A stretch of DNA of 64,000 nt from NCBI RefSeq assembly GCF_000350225.1, contig NW_005179221.1, positions 37,845-101,844 of the forward strand, in the 5' to 3' direction. Both the position numbers and the translations under genes were made by a program. The notes under the pieces were generated by a model. The model ran no database searches, had not been told where the DNA came from, and worked only from the letters and a program-made list of their open reading frames with translations. How positions within the stretch are numbered: position 1 is the first letter of the stretch; each line of letters begins with the position of its first letter. Positions 43,107-54,012 of the stretch are shown here, piece by piece. The DNA is from Chondrus crispus. Its lineage: Eukaryota; Rhodophyta; Florideophyceae; Gigartinales; Gigartinaceae.

Positions 43107-44798
43107 TCATTCATACATGCGCGTCCAGTCAGCCGCAGAGGGGCTATAGAAAATTGTTCTGTCATACTTTCGAAGCATGTAATCGTCTACCACGACGCCT
43201 CTGCCAGCCACTCCGAGAACTGTCTCCAACGTTCTCCAGAAATCTGTTCCATAATACACTTCCACGCCGCTGTTTACACGAACAACTGGAAAAAGTGCAT
43301 ATGGCAGTAGTCCAACTTCCTCCCATGGCGATGTAGTGCAATGTGCCTGTCAGGCCGGAACCAGGGTCCAACGGTCCAGCGACAACACAACAAACAAACA
43401 ACAACCAACAAGAGTTGACGACGGCACAGCCCTACGGAGTGTCCGATTCTCCCTTTCCCTTTAAGTGGGTTTGCGGCCCACAGTAGCTCAAGTCCCTGAC
43501 AGGGGGGGCAAAAGGAAGAGGCCCGCCCCGGGACGAATGGCTGTAGAGTCTTGTACAGGCAGTTGCTCGGCGAGTTGGGGGCGGTAATGAGGAAGCCGGG
43601 CCCGATGGGTCGTAAATCCAATGCTCGCGAAGCGCCTGTTACACCTTATACCCTTGATAAGGTCTTCGACGGGGGCGTCGCAACGCAGCCCGTCGGGAAT
43701 TAGCAAACATGTAGCAGCGCTACACCTCCGTACTGCCCGATGGCAAAGTAACGACACCGGAACGGTCGCAACCTGTATCCGATGGAACCAACACTGTCCT
43801 GTATACACAACAGGACCTTCGAGGGAAACGTCGTTGCAACAGCCTCCGTCGGTGGTCGTAAACAAGTAGCAGCGCTACACCCACGTGTCGCCCGATGGCA
43901 AAGACACCTACACCGGTTCGGTCGCAACCAAAGCCGATGGCACCAACACAAGATAAGGGAATAGAAATAGAGATAGAAATAGAAAAGGATAGGTGAAATA
44001 AAGGAAAAGGAAAGGGAACCCCCGAGCGCAAAGGATAACGTAATCTGTGGTAAAAGGGAGCGTCTTGGGAAAGACGGACTTCGACCAAGGCGATATTCAA
44101 CTCTGGCAACTCGGGTTACCTTTACTGACTTGGTGGTCAGAGGGCTAAGGTATATATCGCCCCGCCGGAGCCACTACAGTGGCTCGCGGCGCTAGATCCT
44201 AGATCTAATCTAGTGTCAGCAAAATTAATGCCAACTAATTAACTAAATAAAATAAAATAATTAAAAATTAAAACTGTGCAATTATTCACACGTGTGTCTC
44301 CCAACTCGGACTACTTTTCATATCCAAATATTTTCCTTTCTTTTCACCCCCCTTTTCAGGTGCGTATTGCACTACAGGCGACAGGCCATACCATCGACTT
44401 ATCTCCTCTTTCTCGACACCCATCATTACAAGCCGGTCGATCCATAGGCGGACGTGGCTCTTTCCTTGTGTTCTTGCCATGGCAATACAAGATCTCACGA
44501 CCTGACTCCATCGGAAGTCATCCACGAAGTCTGACTCCCTCTGCACTTTCTCTTGCATCAGGACACCTGACTCTTCATCAGGAGACCCGTCTGGTTTAAG
44601 GGTCCTGATGCGTCTGTCAATGTTTTCGTCTTTTCCTTTATAAGACAACGCGATCAACAATGCATTGTCTTCCTTCTTTCCATTTAGGTCATCATTGACT
44701 CGTTGGTAAGCTCTAATCTCGTTGCGGAAGCAGCGCTTGCGCCGCAAGCGCCAGTCGACCCCCGGTCTGCTGATTTCGCGTCCCCCTCCAGAGTATGC
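43107..44798 (-). pseudogene. Unidentified protein gene interrupted by a solo LTR
   Basis: On the minus strand one frame is open from 44798 to the LTR at 44376 and, after removing the LTR and one copy of the GGCGA duplication, continues in the same frame from 43326 to a TGA at 43107-43109: 213 codons without another stop. The first half includes RWSQVVRSCIAMARTQGKSH and RLWIDRLVMMGVEKEEISRW; the second half begins WEEVGLLPYALFPVV and includes VEVYYGTDFWRTLETVLGV. There is no obvious ATG near the start, so this may be an internal or last exon. It does not resemble transposase or retroelement proteins I know and may be a host gene fragment. Confidence 0.6.
43332..44376 (-). repeat. Solo C-family LTR, TSD GGCGA
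   Basis: 1,045 bp, TGTAGTGCAATGTGCC to TTGCACTACA, with GGCGA on both sides (43327-43331 and 44377-44381). Very similar to the right LTR of element C, including the GATATATACC box. It splits the reading frame described for 43107-44798. Confidence 0.93.
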
Positions 44799-45227
44799 CT
44801 ATCCCGACCCTTCGCGGTCCTTATACGACCTCTGGAGTCGAGGGGCTTTTCCCGGCATGAGCACTCGGCCAGAGCCAATATCGCGCACGGCGTACCACCG
44901 AGGTCTTATGAGTCCCGCACCGGTAGTGACAGCCCGAAACGACATGCCACGAGGAGACCGTGCGGCCGCGGAGCAGTACGTCACGTCTCTCGAGAGGGCG
45001 TGTCATCAACGTAGTTCGGTGAATTCTTCCCCTTAAAGGGGGTCGCACAGCTTGGAGCTGAGGATCGAGGAATGTTAGGTGGCCCTAGCGGGAAGCTCCC
45101 CCTCTAGGGTTTGGACAGTACGCGGCATCCAGCGAGGTGGGAAGGTCAGTCTAACTATCGGACCGTCCTTCGGTGTGTCATCCTGAGGGAAAATTACGAC
45201 ACACGTCGCGGGGCGGCGGGGGGATGT
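44799..45227. other. Border region between the interrupted gene and element B2
   Basis: About 430 bp. The 3' LTR expected for B2 is not here, and no purine tract or LTR-like sequence was found, so B2 has lost its 3' end somewhere in this stretch. No gene seen. Confidence 0.45.
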
Positions 45228-47954
45228 TTAGTTGTCGACCCCGACGCTACCGGGGGTAGACCAGAGCTGGAGGTTTGGTGTGGGGGGACGTTTGCGTCTA
45301 CAGAACCGCGAGACGGTATTGTAGTCGATGTAGTTCGCTGGCTCCCAGGTGTCGTCTTCGGCAGTATACCCATACCACCGGACTCGGAAAAGCGGCATTC
45401 CGTCCGTTCCCGGTTTATGCCCGGTGAGGGCCTCGACCACGTAGGTTTTGGGGTCCTCGTCCGTCAGGAGGGGCCGTTTCGTCGCCTCAGAGGGCGTGCT
45501 TGGCGCGCGTTGAGGGGAGGCCTCAACCGCGAGTGACGGGGGGGAGGACGTACCGAGGCTATGATGGGAGGGTAACCGAAGGTACAAATAGACGCTAAGT
45601 TCGCGATGTGCTCCCCGGCGGTCTCTCTTGTACTCGGTGGCGTTTCCGTGGGGCCGCGCGTGAGGTCCGTGACCACCGCCGGTGCGGAGGTCTCGGACGG
45701 GCAGATTTTCTTTTGATTTTTCCGAGGGTCCCGTCTCCACGTGTCACGGGACTTTGCGGTGAAGGTACGTGTTTGCTCGCTCGGCGACTTGTCGCCTCTC
45801 GGGGCGGGATCCGCTGGTGGAGGTCGTGGTGATTTCGGTCTCGTCTTCCCGGTACGTTGGTCGCGAGGCCGTAGGCTGGGAAGAGGAGGTGTCGTCTGTG
45901 TCCCGGTTGGTCCACCCGTAGAACCAGAACTCGGAGTCAATTTGAATATGATCCGGGGGTGCGAGTCGCCTCGGAAGGCGTCTATTAATCCCGATGTAGG
46001 GGCGCTCCCTGCGTTCCAGGTAACTAGTTTAGACCCCGAAGGTCGGGTTACTGTCGCGTTGCGCGCCGCGCTCTCGATCTCGTTCCCATCGCGAGTAGGG
46101 CGATCGTCCGTGTCAGTTGGCGCGGGGGGGTTGATCCCCGGTTCATCTGGGTCGAAGTCGTCCTCTCTCAGAGGGGTCGTGACCCCGATGGGAAGAAAAG
46201 TAGCGGCGTCACTTTCGATCGCCGGAGGGGGCGTAGGTTCCGTCTCAGAGTCGACGGGGGTGGTCACCGCAGAGGGTGTTAGGTCCATGAGCTCGGTCCG
46301 GAGGCTAGGGGCTTTCACAATGCGGTCTCTCGAGACTCGGTCCTTCAGGCCTGTAGTCCGGACAATGGTCACTGTATGCTTGTCTAGGGCCACCACCGGG
46401 AATGGCCCTTCCGTCCGAGGGGCTAACTTGTTATTGACCCGGTCCTTATCCGTGTTCTCATCCACTCGCAGGGAAGTCTCTCGCTCGATGAGGACTTGAT
46501 CACCTATTGCGTAGTGCGGTGTCGGCGTCCGCAATCTCTTGTCGAAATTGCGTTTATAGCGGTCTTGACCGGCGAGCAGCGTGTCGCGGGCTGTTGAAAT
46601 TAGCCCGCGTAACCACGTTATGAAACGGAGCTTATATTGCGTCCGCGAGACATCCTGTTCCAGTGTAGGGGTTTGTTGGATGGAAAGCGGCGACGGTGTC
46701 CGGGATAACACAAGATCAAACGGCTTCATACCGATCATGCGATTCACGGTACAATTGTAACCGTAGGTTAGCGCGTCCGTGAGCTGGTCCCGATCGCGTG
46801 AGCTGGTCCCGATCGCGTTAGTTGTCGGCTAGGTAGTGCCATAGGGAGGACACCAGGGTGCGGTTGAACCTCTCCACTTGTCCATTAGCTTGTGGGTGAT
46901 AAGCTGTGGTAAACACGCTTTCGACGCGAAGGATTTTGCACACGGCAAGGAAGAACCTTGACGTGAATTGACTCCCATTGTCGGAGAGTAGCTTCACTGG
47001 GGCTCCGTATACGAAGACCCAGTGTGTGACGAACGCCTGAGCAACGGTCTCGGCGGTAATTCTCTTAAGCGGCGCCGTTCGGGTCAGCTTTGAGTAACGA
47101 TCAGATATTACCAAAAGGTATCGATTGCCTCTTGGTGTTCTGGGGAGTTTGCCTAGGATGTCAATAGCGATAAACTCCAAGGGTCCCATCGGAGGGAACG
47201 TTTTCAACTTCGCGTTGTGTTTACGCAATTTAATGCGAGCTTTCGCACAGTCGGAGCACCTTCTGACTGTGGCGTATGCGTCGACGGACATACTCGCCCA
47301 GTACCGTTGTCTTAATGTTTGGAACAGACGCCTGCCTCCGGGATGTCCCGAGGCGGCGGGGTAATGCACCATATACAACACTCGCTCCCGCAGAGTAGTT
47401 GGTACGACGATTTGCTCAACACCGTCGAGGTGCGCTTTCCGACAAAGTACCCCTTCCTTGTTCATGAAGAACTTGGAAAGGCGAATTTGGGCCACACCCT
47501 CCCCCTTATTAAGATGGGAAGCGATCTCCTTACAGAACGGGTCGGAGTGTTGAGCGAGTACAATCTCGTCGTGTGTAATTGCGGCCTTGGAAGCCGGGGG
47601 GGCGAGGGCGAAGCATCCGTCGTGAATGTCGTCGTCCCACTCCTCGGATTCCACTTCCGGCTTGTCTTCGTGAAACTCCAAAACGGAGAAGCACGGTATT
47701 TCTTCGTCGATGGGGACGGTTGCGCCCCCTGTAGACGGTATTCGACTGAGGCCGTCGGCGAGACAATTCTTGATGCCCTTCACGTACGTGACGTCGAAGT
47801 CAAACTCTGCTAGGCGCAAGCGCCACCGTGCCAGACGCCCGCTTGCGTCGGCGAGATTCATTAACAAGCGAAGGGAATGATGGTCGGTGTTAACCGTGAA
47901 TCGCTCGCGTTCCAAGTAGGGACGCAGCGTCTGAATGGCCCGTACAATGGCCAA
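45228..47954 (-). pseudogene. pol: gypsy RNase H end, integrase and chromodomain (element B2)
   Basis: 46818-47954 carries the end of RNase H (NTDHHSLRLLMNLADASGR), zinc-binding (HPGGRRLFQTL ... CSDCAKAR) and integrase core motifs FIAIDILGKLPRTPRG, LLSDNGSQFTSRFF and HPQANGQVERFNR. The frame ends at a TAA where Gln is expected, and a 19-bp tandem duplication (46779-46816) shifts the frame just after. 45464-46747 carries the basic C-terminal region and a long acidic/Pro-rich linker; a further shift leads to the chromodomain (YVVEALTGHKPG, FRVRWYGYTAEDDTWEP) ending at 45228. Confidence 0.9.
46779..46816. repeat. 19-bp tandem duplication in B2 integrase
   Basis: GTGAGCTGGTCCCGATCGC occurs twice in direct tandem (46779-46797, 46798-46816). 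Nineteen is not a multiple of three, so the integrase frame is broken. Confidence 0.93.
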
Positions 47955-49300
47955 ACATTCTTTCTCCGTCGTGGAGTAATTCCTTTCCGCCGACGAAAGC
48001 GTTCGCGACTAGAACCCGACAGGGTATCTCTGACCATCCTCGTGTTGCTGTAATAACGTGCAACCGAGTTGGGCGTCGGATGAATCCGTGTCGAGGGAAT
48101 ACGGTAGCCCCAGCCGCGGTAGCCGCAATACCGGCGGGGAAATCAGGCAAGTCTTCAGAGCTTGAAAGGCAGACCTGTGGTCTTCGTCCAGTTCGGGGAG
48201 CCGATCGGGTTCCCCTTCTTGAGCATGGACGTCAACGGCGCCGCAATCTTTGCGAAGTGGTCGACGAAACGTCGGTACACGTTACACATACCCAGAAACG
48301 AGCGGAGCTCGGTCTGGGTTCGTGGCGGCTTGGCCTCGGCCCGAGCCGAGACATTCTTCGGGTGGACATGAAGTTCCCCGGGTCGGATGATATGACCCAG
48401 GTACTCCACGGAGTCCTGAAAGAATTTACACTTGTTCAGCTTCAGTGATAGCCCCTCTTGTTGTAGAGCAGAGAGAATTACCTCGACATCCTTGAGATGA
48501 GTTTCATAATCCTTCGAGAATATGATAATGTCATCCAGGTAGATGAGGCAGCTCTTCCATCGGTAACCGGAGAGGAGAATTTCCAACATCCGTTGGAATG
48601 TGGCGGGCGCGTTCATTAGCCCGAACGGCATTAGGTTAAATTGATAAGTACCGGCATGACACGTGAACGTGGTTTTCGGACGCTCTTCTTCCGCAACGGG
48701 GATTTGGCAATAACCCAAGTTACAATCTAGAGTTGTGAACACGTTCGCTTCGCCGAGCGAGTCCAGACACTCATCCACGCGAGGAATTGGGTAAGTGTCC
48801 CGTACTGTCATCGCGTTCAAACGTCTGTAATCGACGCAGAAACGGAGGGATCCATCCAGTTTGGGGATGAGAACCACCGGGGATGCCAACTCTGATTGTG
48901 ATCGGGAGATGACCCCGCTTGAGAGCATCCCATCCACGGCGTCTTGTTCGGCTTGTGGCGACCGTGGTCCAGCCCGATATGGCTGACATCGAAACGGCTT
49001 CGAGCCGGGGTTGAGTTCGATCCGGTGCTGCGTCGCCCGGACTTCCCCGAGATCGCCACTCCACATACGGGAGTACGGCGTAAGCATGTCACGTACTCGC
49101 GTGCGGACATTCGACGGCAGATGTTGGAGGGAGACAGCGTCACTCTCTTGGGGTTCTTCCTTCGACGAAGCCGGGGGGAGCTTCTCCCCCTTCTCAGATT
49201 GGGGCTTGTCCCGTTCTGTAAATTCCGCCGCTAGGAGGGCGTCGAGAGGCATCGCGGTCCGTATCATGGCACGCGGATGAGGGGTAACGTACCCCAGCAC
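47955..49300 (-). pseudogene. pol: gypsy reverse transcriptase (element B2)
   Basis: Reverse transcriptase with ELASPVVLIPKLDGSLRF, FCVDYRRLN, MPFGLMNAPATFQR and YLDD (CLIYLDDIIIF) in an open block 48155-49300. The RNase H start follows in another frame with a TAG in PVGF-stop-SRTLSSAERNY at about 48009; element A has Trp at that site (PVGYWSYSL). Shifts lie near 49300 (from protease) and near 48160. Confidence 0.9.
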
Positions 49301-50208
49301 CTGGTTCTTCGAGAGGCGCTTGGGGCTGAGGCGAAGTTGGCTACCAAGACCTTGAACTCTCGAAGTGCGGTGATGTGCGCGACCCCATTCGACAGGGAGA
49401 CGCGGTGTTTCGCATATAGCTGCGGGTTGAGTTCCAATACGGAGAGACCTGTACGACCGTTGGTCACATGCACCCAGACTTGCGTCCCGGGCTGTATGAT
49501 AACCGGACGAGAAACCTTGAGTTTGGGGGAAACTCGACCCGGGTCGTTGCCATACTCCTGCTCCGAGGGAAGCGGAGGCGCGTCGATTCGACGAGTTGCC
49601 AGTTTTCTCACGATGGGGACTTTCGTCCCATCGTCGAGCTCGACCTCCTTCCGACGTGGATAGATGGCCTCGACAAACTTGTCGTTAAAGTCACAGATCA
49701 GGATGACGGGGGCTGCCAGGCGCTCGCACACGATGAACTTGCATTTCATGGTGCGAGTTGCTAGTCGAACAACGAGGGTGATGGACCCGCTTGATCGTAA
49801 CGGCCACCCGTTCGCGTCGGCGATAGTCGGGACTTCCCCCGGTTCGATTAAGCTCTCCCATCCTTTGGGCAGGGTGTCGGCGCGGACAAAATTGGAGCCG
49901 GCACCCATGTCTAGGATGGTGAGTTGACGAACCATGATGGAGGTGGTGAGCCCAAGGTCGGCGTAGACTTTGTAATTACGTCGATACAGTGTACAAACTG
50001 GCTCGACGGCCTTGTCATCGGGGGAGCGCCTCCCGTTGTTAAGACGCCACGGTCGGCCGAGCGTCCCCATGCCCGTCGAATCGCGGTTGGAGGGACTCGA
50101 TTGGCGAGCGTGTCTCCGTCCCAAGACGCGGATCGCCAGCTTTGGGGGCGCGGGTGACGCGGTATCTCGCGATGGGATGTCAGCGATTTTCAGCTGTGGG
50201 TCTCCTAG
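49264..50208 (-). pseudogene. pro: gypsy protease (element B2), catalytic Thr replaced
   Basis: Same protein as in B1, but the active site reads ILDMGAGSNFVRA: the D-T-G triad is D-M-G, one C-to-T change from Thr to Met. Downstream blocks FIVCERLAAPVILICDFND and EVELDDGTKVPIVRK match B1. The frame runs in -1 relation to gag from 50208 and shifts near 49310 before reverse transcriptase. Confidence 0.88.
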
Positions 50209-50216
50209 TTTTTCGG
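50205..50216 (-). promoter_or_regulatory. Candidate -1 frameshift site, gag-pol of B2
   Basis: CCG AAA AAC TAG, identical to B1. A -1 slip reads AAA CTA GGA and leads into a frame open through the protease. Confidence 0.55.
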
Positions 50217-52283
50217 AGGTGCGGTCTTGCCGTTCAGAGGGCTTGACTTCTCCGAAGCGGAGGGAGACTTCGACGGCAAGACGGGTGCGATCAGCCGATT
50301 AGCCTCGAAACTGAGGAGGGCTACAGCGCGCAAGTACGCGTCTGCCGGAACACGGGCCTTCTGTGCCGCCGTGAGCTTCTCAAAATTATGAGGGACGGGC
50401 GACACATCGCGCACCTTCATGCTACAGTCGGTGTTAATATGATCCCCGACTTTGTAGCATGTGTAGCAGATGATTTGCGGGGAAGGTGTCTTCATGTCCC
50501 GGGGTCCTTCTCGACCGGCAAAACCGGGAGACTTCTCGCGCGGTCTCGGAAGCCGGGGCGGGTCCTTGTAGGCCGGCCGCCGCTCTCCGTAGAACTACGA
50601 ATCCTTGTCGTTGAATGAGGATCCCTCGGTGGGAAATGACGGTGACCCAGCCGCAGCGGCGAAGGGCTCGTCATTGGCGAGGAAGTTCTCGGCGTCCAGG
50701 CCGGTATGATAGCTCGGGGTCAGACCGGCGGTTGTCTGTGAGGGCATACTGTCTGTCATCGCGAACACTTGCTTGGCGGCAGGTCTCGCGAAGTCGACGC
50801 GTCTTCTCGCGCCAGCCATCTGCGCGCGGTAGGCCGCCCCTTGAGCGCGGGCTTCGGCCACCGTGTCCTCGAATGAGGATCGGGGGCGAGTCTCCCTTGC
50901 GTGGAGCACCAACGGCTTGATCGCCGGAAGGAGGCCCTCTGTGAACACGGTAGAGCGTTCATAGGGGAAATAGATGTCCCCACACTGCGCGAGGGCGGTT
51001 AACATACGAGTCGCATACTCGGTCTCAACTTCGCCGGGTTTTTGGCGTAAATCCCGGACCACAGAGAGCGCTTGCTCGATCTGAATATTCGTAGCATACG
51101 TACGAAGCAACCAGTTCACAGCTGCTGGCCACGACGCTATCCCTTGATTGCGTCGGAAATATCCTCGATGGGATTCATACGCCTCCTTCGCCGGCGGGTT
51201 GAGGAGATGCGGCAAGGCCATGAGAGCCATTGCCTCCGACATTTCTGCGTTGTCGAAATTCTCCTTACGTCTAGCCAAAAAGCTGATGACTTTGATGGGG
51301 TCGGACTCGTTAAACTTGTACTCTCCCATTACGACGAGGAGATATTGCACGAGCTTGCGCGTCGTGGCGTACACCTTTGCATCGACGGTGGGGTCGGTAT
51401 TCACGAGACGGTAAGCTCGATAATTACACGCGCCTCGGAAGCGGTGGTTGGTCGGTTTCTACACCGTGACACCCTTCGCCTTAGGGCCGAAGGTCGGTTG
51501 TGGTACCGTGAATGCCTCGGCTTCGGAGTCCGAATCAGAGTCGTTCTCTGAAGCTGAGGGCGGGGATCCGCCCGAGTAACCGGAGAAATCCTCCGGTTCA
51601 GGTCGGCTTCCGTGGCCGGACTTGTGACGGCGGCTTTCGGTCTTGACCTTCTTGTCGCGGGACGATCTTGGTGACGGACCTCGGGCGTCCGCTAGGTCCG
51701 GGATAGGATCTCGCTGTCCCTCCATCGTCAGGGGATCGGAGAACGGGATCCCGGCGGCCGTGAGAGCCGATTTCGTGACGTCGGTGAACAGTAGATTTTC
51801 GTCCAACGGTTGTAACGCATGTAACTGCGGGTTTGGTCTTGGCTTCGACGCGGTCGACTCGTCTTGTCTACAGGGAGCGGGTCGTGTTTGCGCCGTTTCT
51901 AAAGCGAGGTTACGCCGACGGAGGTCGTTGACTTCCTGCGTCAGGCTATTTACTTCCTCCCGTAGAGGAAGGAGCGTCTTGTCGACGGTGGACCCGATGT
52001 CCTTCTGCCACGCTCGAGTGAGAACGCCTTCTAGCCCGGCGAGGCGATCACGTCCCTGTTGGTACTGTACCTCCGCCTGAGCTGCGATCTTACCAACAAC
52101 AAGGCTGTCCAACATCTCGCGTATCTCGGCCGTGTGCGATTTGAGTTTCTCCTCGCTTAAGTTGAGAGAGAACCTCTCGGCTTCACGGAGGCCTTCGCGG
52201 CGGTTCCGCGTGATCCACGCCGCGACGAGCGCTGGGACGTCTCTCGGACGATTGTCACGGGACGACTCGGAGCCGGTCACCGT
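50205..52283 (-). pseudogene. gag: gypsy Gag (element B2)
   Basis: One frame covers the whole gene. The position of the B1 start codon reads ACG (52283-52281), so the start is lost. A TAG at 51459 replaces the Trp of B1 and a TAG at 50595 replaces a Leu. Capsid-like segment (SEAMALMALPHLLNPPAKEA) and zinc knuckle CYTCYKVGDHINTDC (near 50420-50465) are intact. Gag ends CCG AAA AAC TAG at 50205, the candidate frameshift site. Confidence 0.88.
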
Positions 52284-52401
52284 GTCGAATACACCTAACG
52301 GTCGATGCCTGAGGGAAAGGCGCAGGGAGGAGAGGTACAAAGGGAAAGTAGGTCAGGGAAGAAAGAGGACACTCGGATGCCCGAGAGTATCGACTGTTTC
52401 T

Positions 52402-52415
52402 TGGTCGGGAGACCA
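52402..52415 (-). other. Primer-binding site of element B2
   Basis: In element sense TGGTCTCCCGACC follows three T bases after the LTR end; same site as in B1, A and C. Confidence 0.8.
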
Positions 52416-52418
52416 AAA

Positions 52419-53064
52419 TGTCGTGCACTACAGCCACGTGTGGCGGCTGTAGGCAGAGCGACGCGCGTTCGTACGCGTACGGGAATTCGGGAGACCACCC
52501 GGTGGATGACCGGAACCGAGATCCGGGCGCGGCTTGCGCGGTAGAAAGGTAGAACTAGAGTCAGCAATAAAGAGGAAGAATTAAAGGAAAAACAGAACTA
52601 ACCGAGCGGACAACACAGTAGTTAACGTAGCGCTCGCGCGGTTGGGTCGACGCGCGCGGGGAAGGCATTTGGGATTCCAGGGGTGTAGATGGCTCGGTCG
52701 GTATGGGCGAGCCAGTACCGAGTCGAGGCTACAACCTGCAATCTAGAAACCAAGGTAAAAGACCCGAGGCTTCGTGCCTCTTTACTTTGATTATCGGGTT
52801 GACTATATAGTCCCCCGTCCCCGTAATGGCCAAGCTAAATTATACTGTAAATTAGAATAACTAGGAAATAACGGGTGTAGCCCCGAGGGGACCAAGTACA
52901 GCCCCCATAGGCCCTATGGGTGGCGGAGGGATTACACGTGTCCACCGGGAGGTCCGGTAGAGCGGCAGGGGAGTCCACGTGTACCCGTGGTACACGTGGT
53001 GGCGGCGAGCGCGATTTTGGCGGGATTTGGACAGCTGTCCCGGTACCGAGTACAGTGTACTACA
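52419..53064 (-). repeat. 5' LTR of element B2
   Basis: 646 bp; on the + strand TGTCGTGCACTACAGCC...CAGTGTACTACA. Contains a perfect 11-bp hairpin CCACGTGTACC-CGT-GGTACACGTGG (52975-52999) and a GAGGC-TTCGT-GCCTC hairpin near 52769-52783. Similar to LTR B1 in reverse orientation. Confidence 0.85.
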
Positions 53065-53682
53065 CTGAGCAGTGTCTTTTCGCTCGGGTTCTCAACTCCT
53101 CCACAAATGCTTCTTCCCGCAATTTTTCTGAACGAACTACCCGATTCATCTACATTGCATATACGGTCTGGATTGTGAATGTGAAACCTATCCAGGACAG
53201 CGTGCAGTCGAGTGATGTGAGCGGCAACATTGTGGCGAGTAACTGCTTCAGGTCGGAGTACTTCAATCGCGTACATGTCGAAGAGCAACCTCAGGATTTC
53301 CTGACAGAAAGCGCTGAACGCATGTATTGGATGGCAATTTCATGGTCGGAGAGTTTTGATGGGAACTCATGACATGCCCTACTAGCTGACGAAATCCAAA
53401 CTTTGTAAGCGGTGTATTCATACCGGAAAAGTAAATCGCCGCATGCGAGACTAGTTTTTCTTGTCCTTCAGTGAAATGCAGCGGTCTTTCGGGCGAGGGC
53501 GTGGTAAAATTGAGGTTCAATGGCGATGTTGGCTGTCTGTCTGGTGGTGACTGAAGCCATTCCGCATATGCCATCTTGGTATTTGTGACAGGAATTTCAT
53601 GAATTTTCGCAGCGGCGGAGAGAAGAACGCCATTGCTGACATGCTCAAACAGAGCTTTCTGAATAGCGGTGCGGAGTATCAT
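53065..53682 (-). pseudogene. pogo-like (CENP-B/DDE_1 type) transposase, N-terminal half
   Basis: From ATG 53682 (MILRTAIQKALFEH) the first block looks like the helix-turn-helix DNA-binding part of pogo/Tigger-type transposases (VSNGVLLSAAAKIHEIPVT), followed by FTEGQEKLVSHAAIYFSGM and a FLSGNPEVALRHVR block. In another frame come VLRPEAVTRHNVAAHITR and the start of the DDE domain, RICNVDESGSSFRK, with the first catalytic Asp. The gene stops at the LTR of B2; the remainder of the DDE domain is not found left of B2. One frameshift near 53275. Confidence 0.72.
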
Positions 53683-54012
53683 GGTATGGGTTGCTCCAGA
53701 GCGCGATTGAGCACCACGTTACCGGATGGAAGAGCGATTTCGGTCTCAAAGTATGTTAGGACAGGTTTCATGTGGCAGTACGGCAACAACAGTAGGCCAG
53801 ACATGATAATAGGGAGTCTATGCAAACAGAATCCCGCAACGTTTACGGTAGAATTCTGTAACTGGACTTACACTGCAGTTTCGGTTGCAGAAATTCTGAA
53901 ATAAAATGTGACAACACGTAGCGAGTTGTGAGGAGTTAGTGAAGACACACGACGAGCTTGGGAGGAATAAAAGTGTAATAGTAGTACACGGTACGCGGGA
54001 AATTGAGGTAAA

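Larger units (their letters stand above)
45228..53064 (-). mobile_element. gypsy chromovirus B2, 3' end missing
   Basis: 5' LTR, gag, protease, RT/RNase H, integrase and chromodomain on the minus strand. The 3' LTR and any extra region are absent. Its right end (53064) abuts a pogo-like transposase coding sequence, so the element went into that gene; the candidate duplication on this side is CTGAG (53065-53069). Damage includes lost gag ATG (ACG), TAG in gag twice, a protease D-M-G, several frameshifts, a TAG and a TAA in pol and a 19-bp tandem duplication in pol. Confidence 0.9.

Noticed and set aside
43107..44798. HET-type (heterokaryon incompatibility) domain in the interrupted gene
   Set aside because: Only a short RLWIDRL-like stretch is suggestive; the rest of the domain pattern is not visible.
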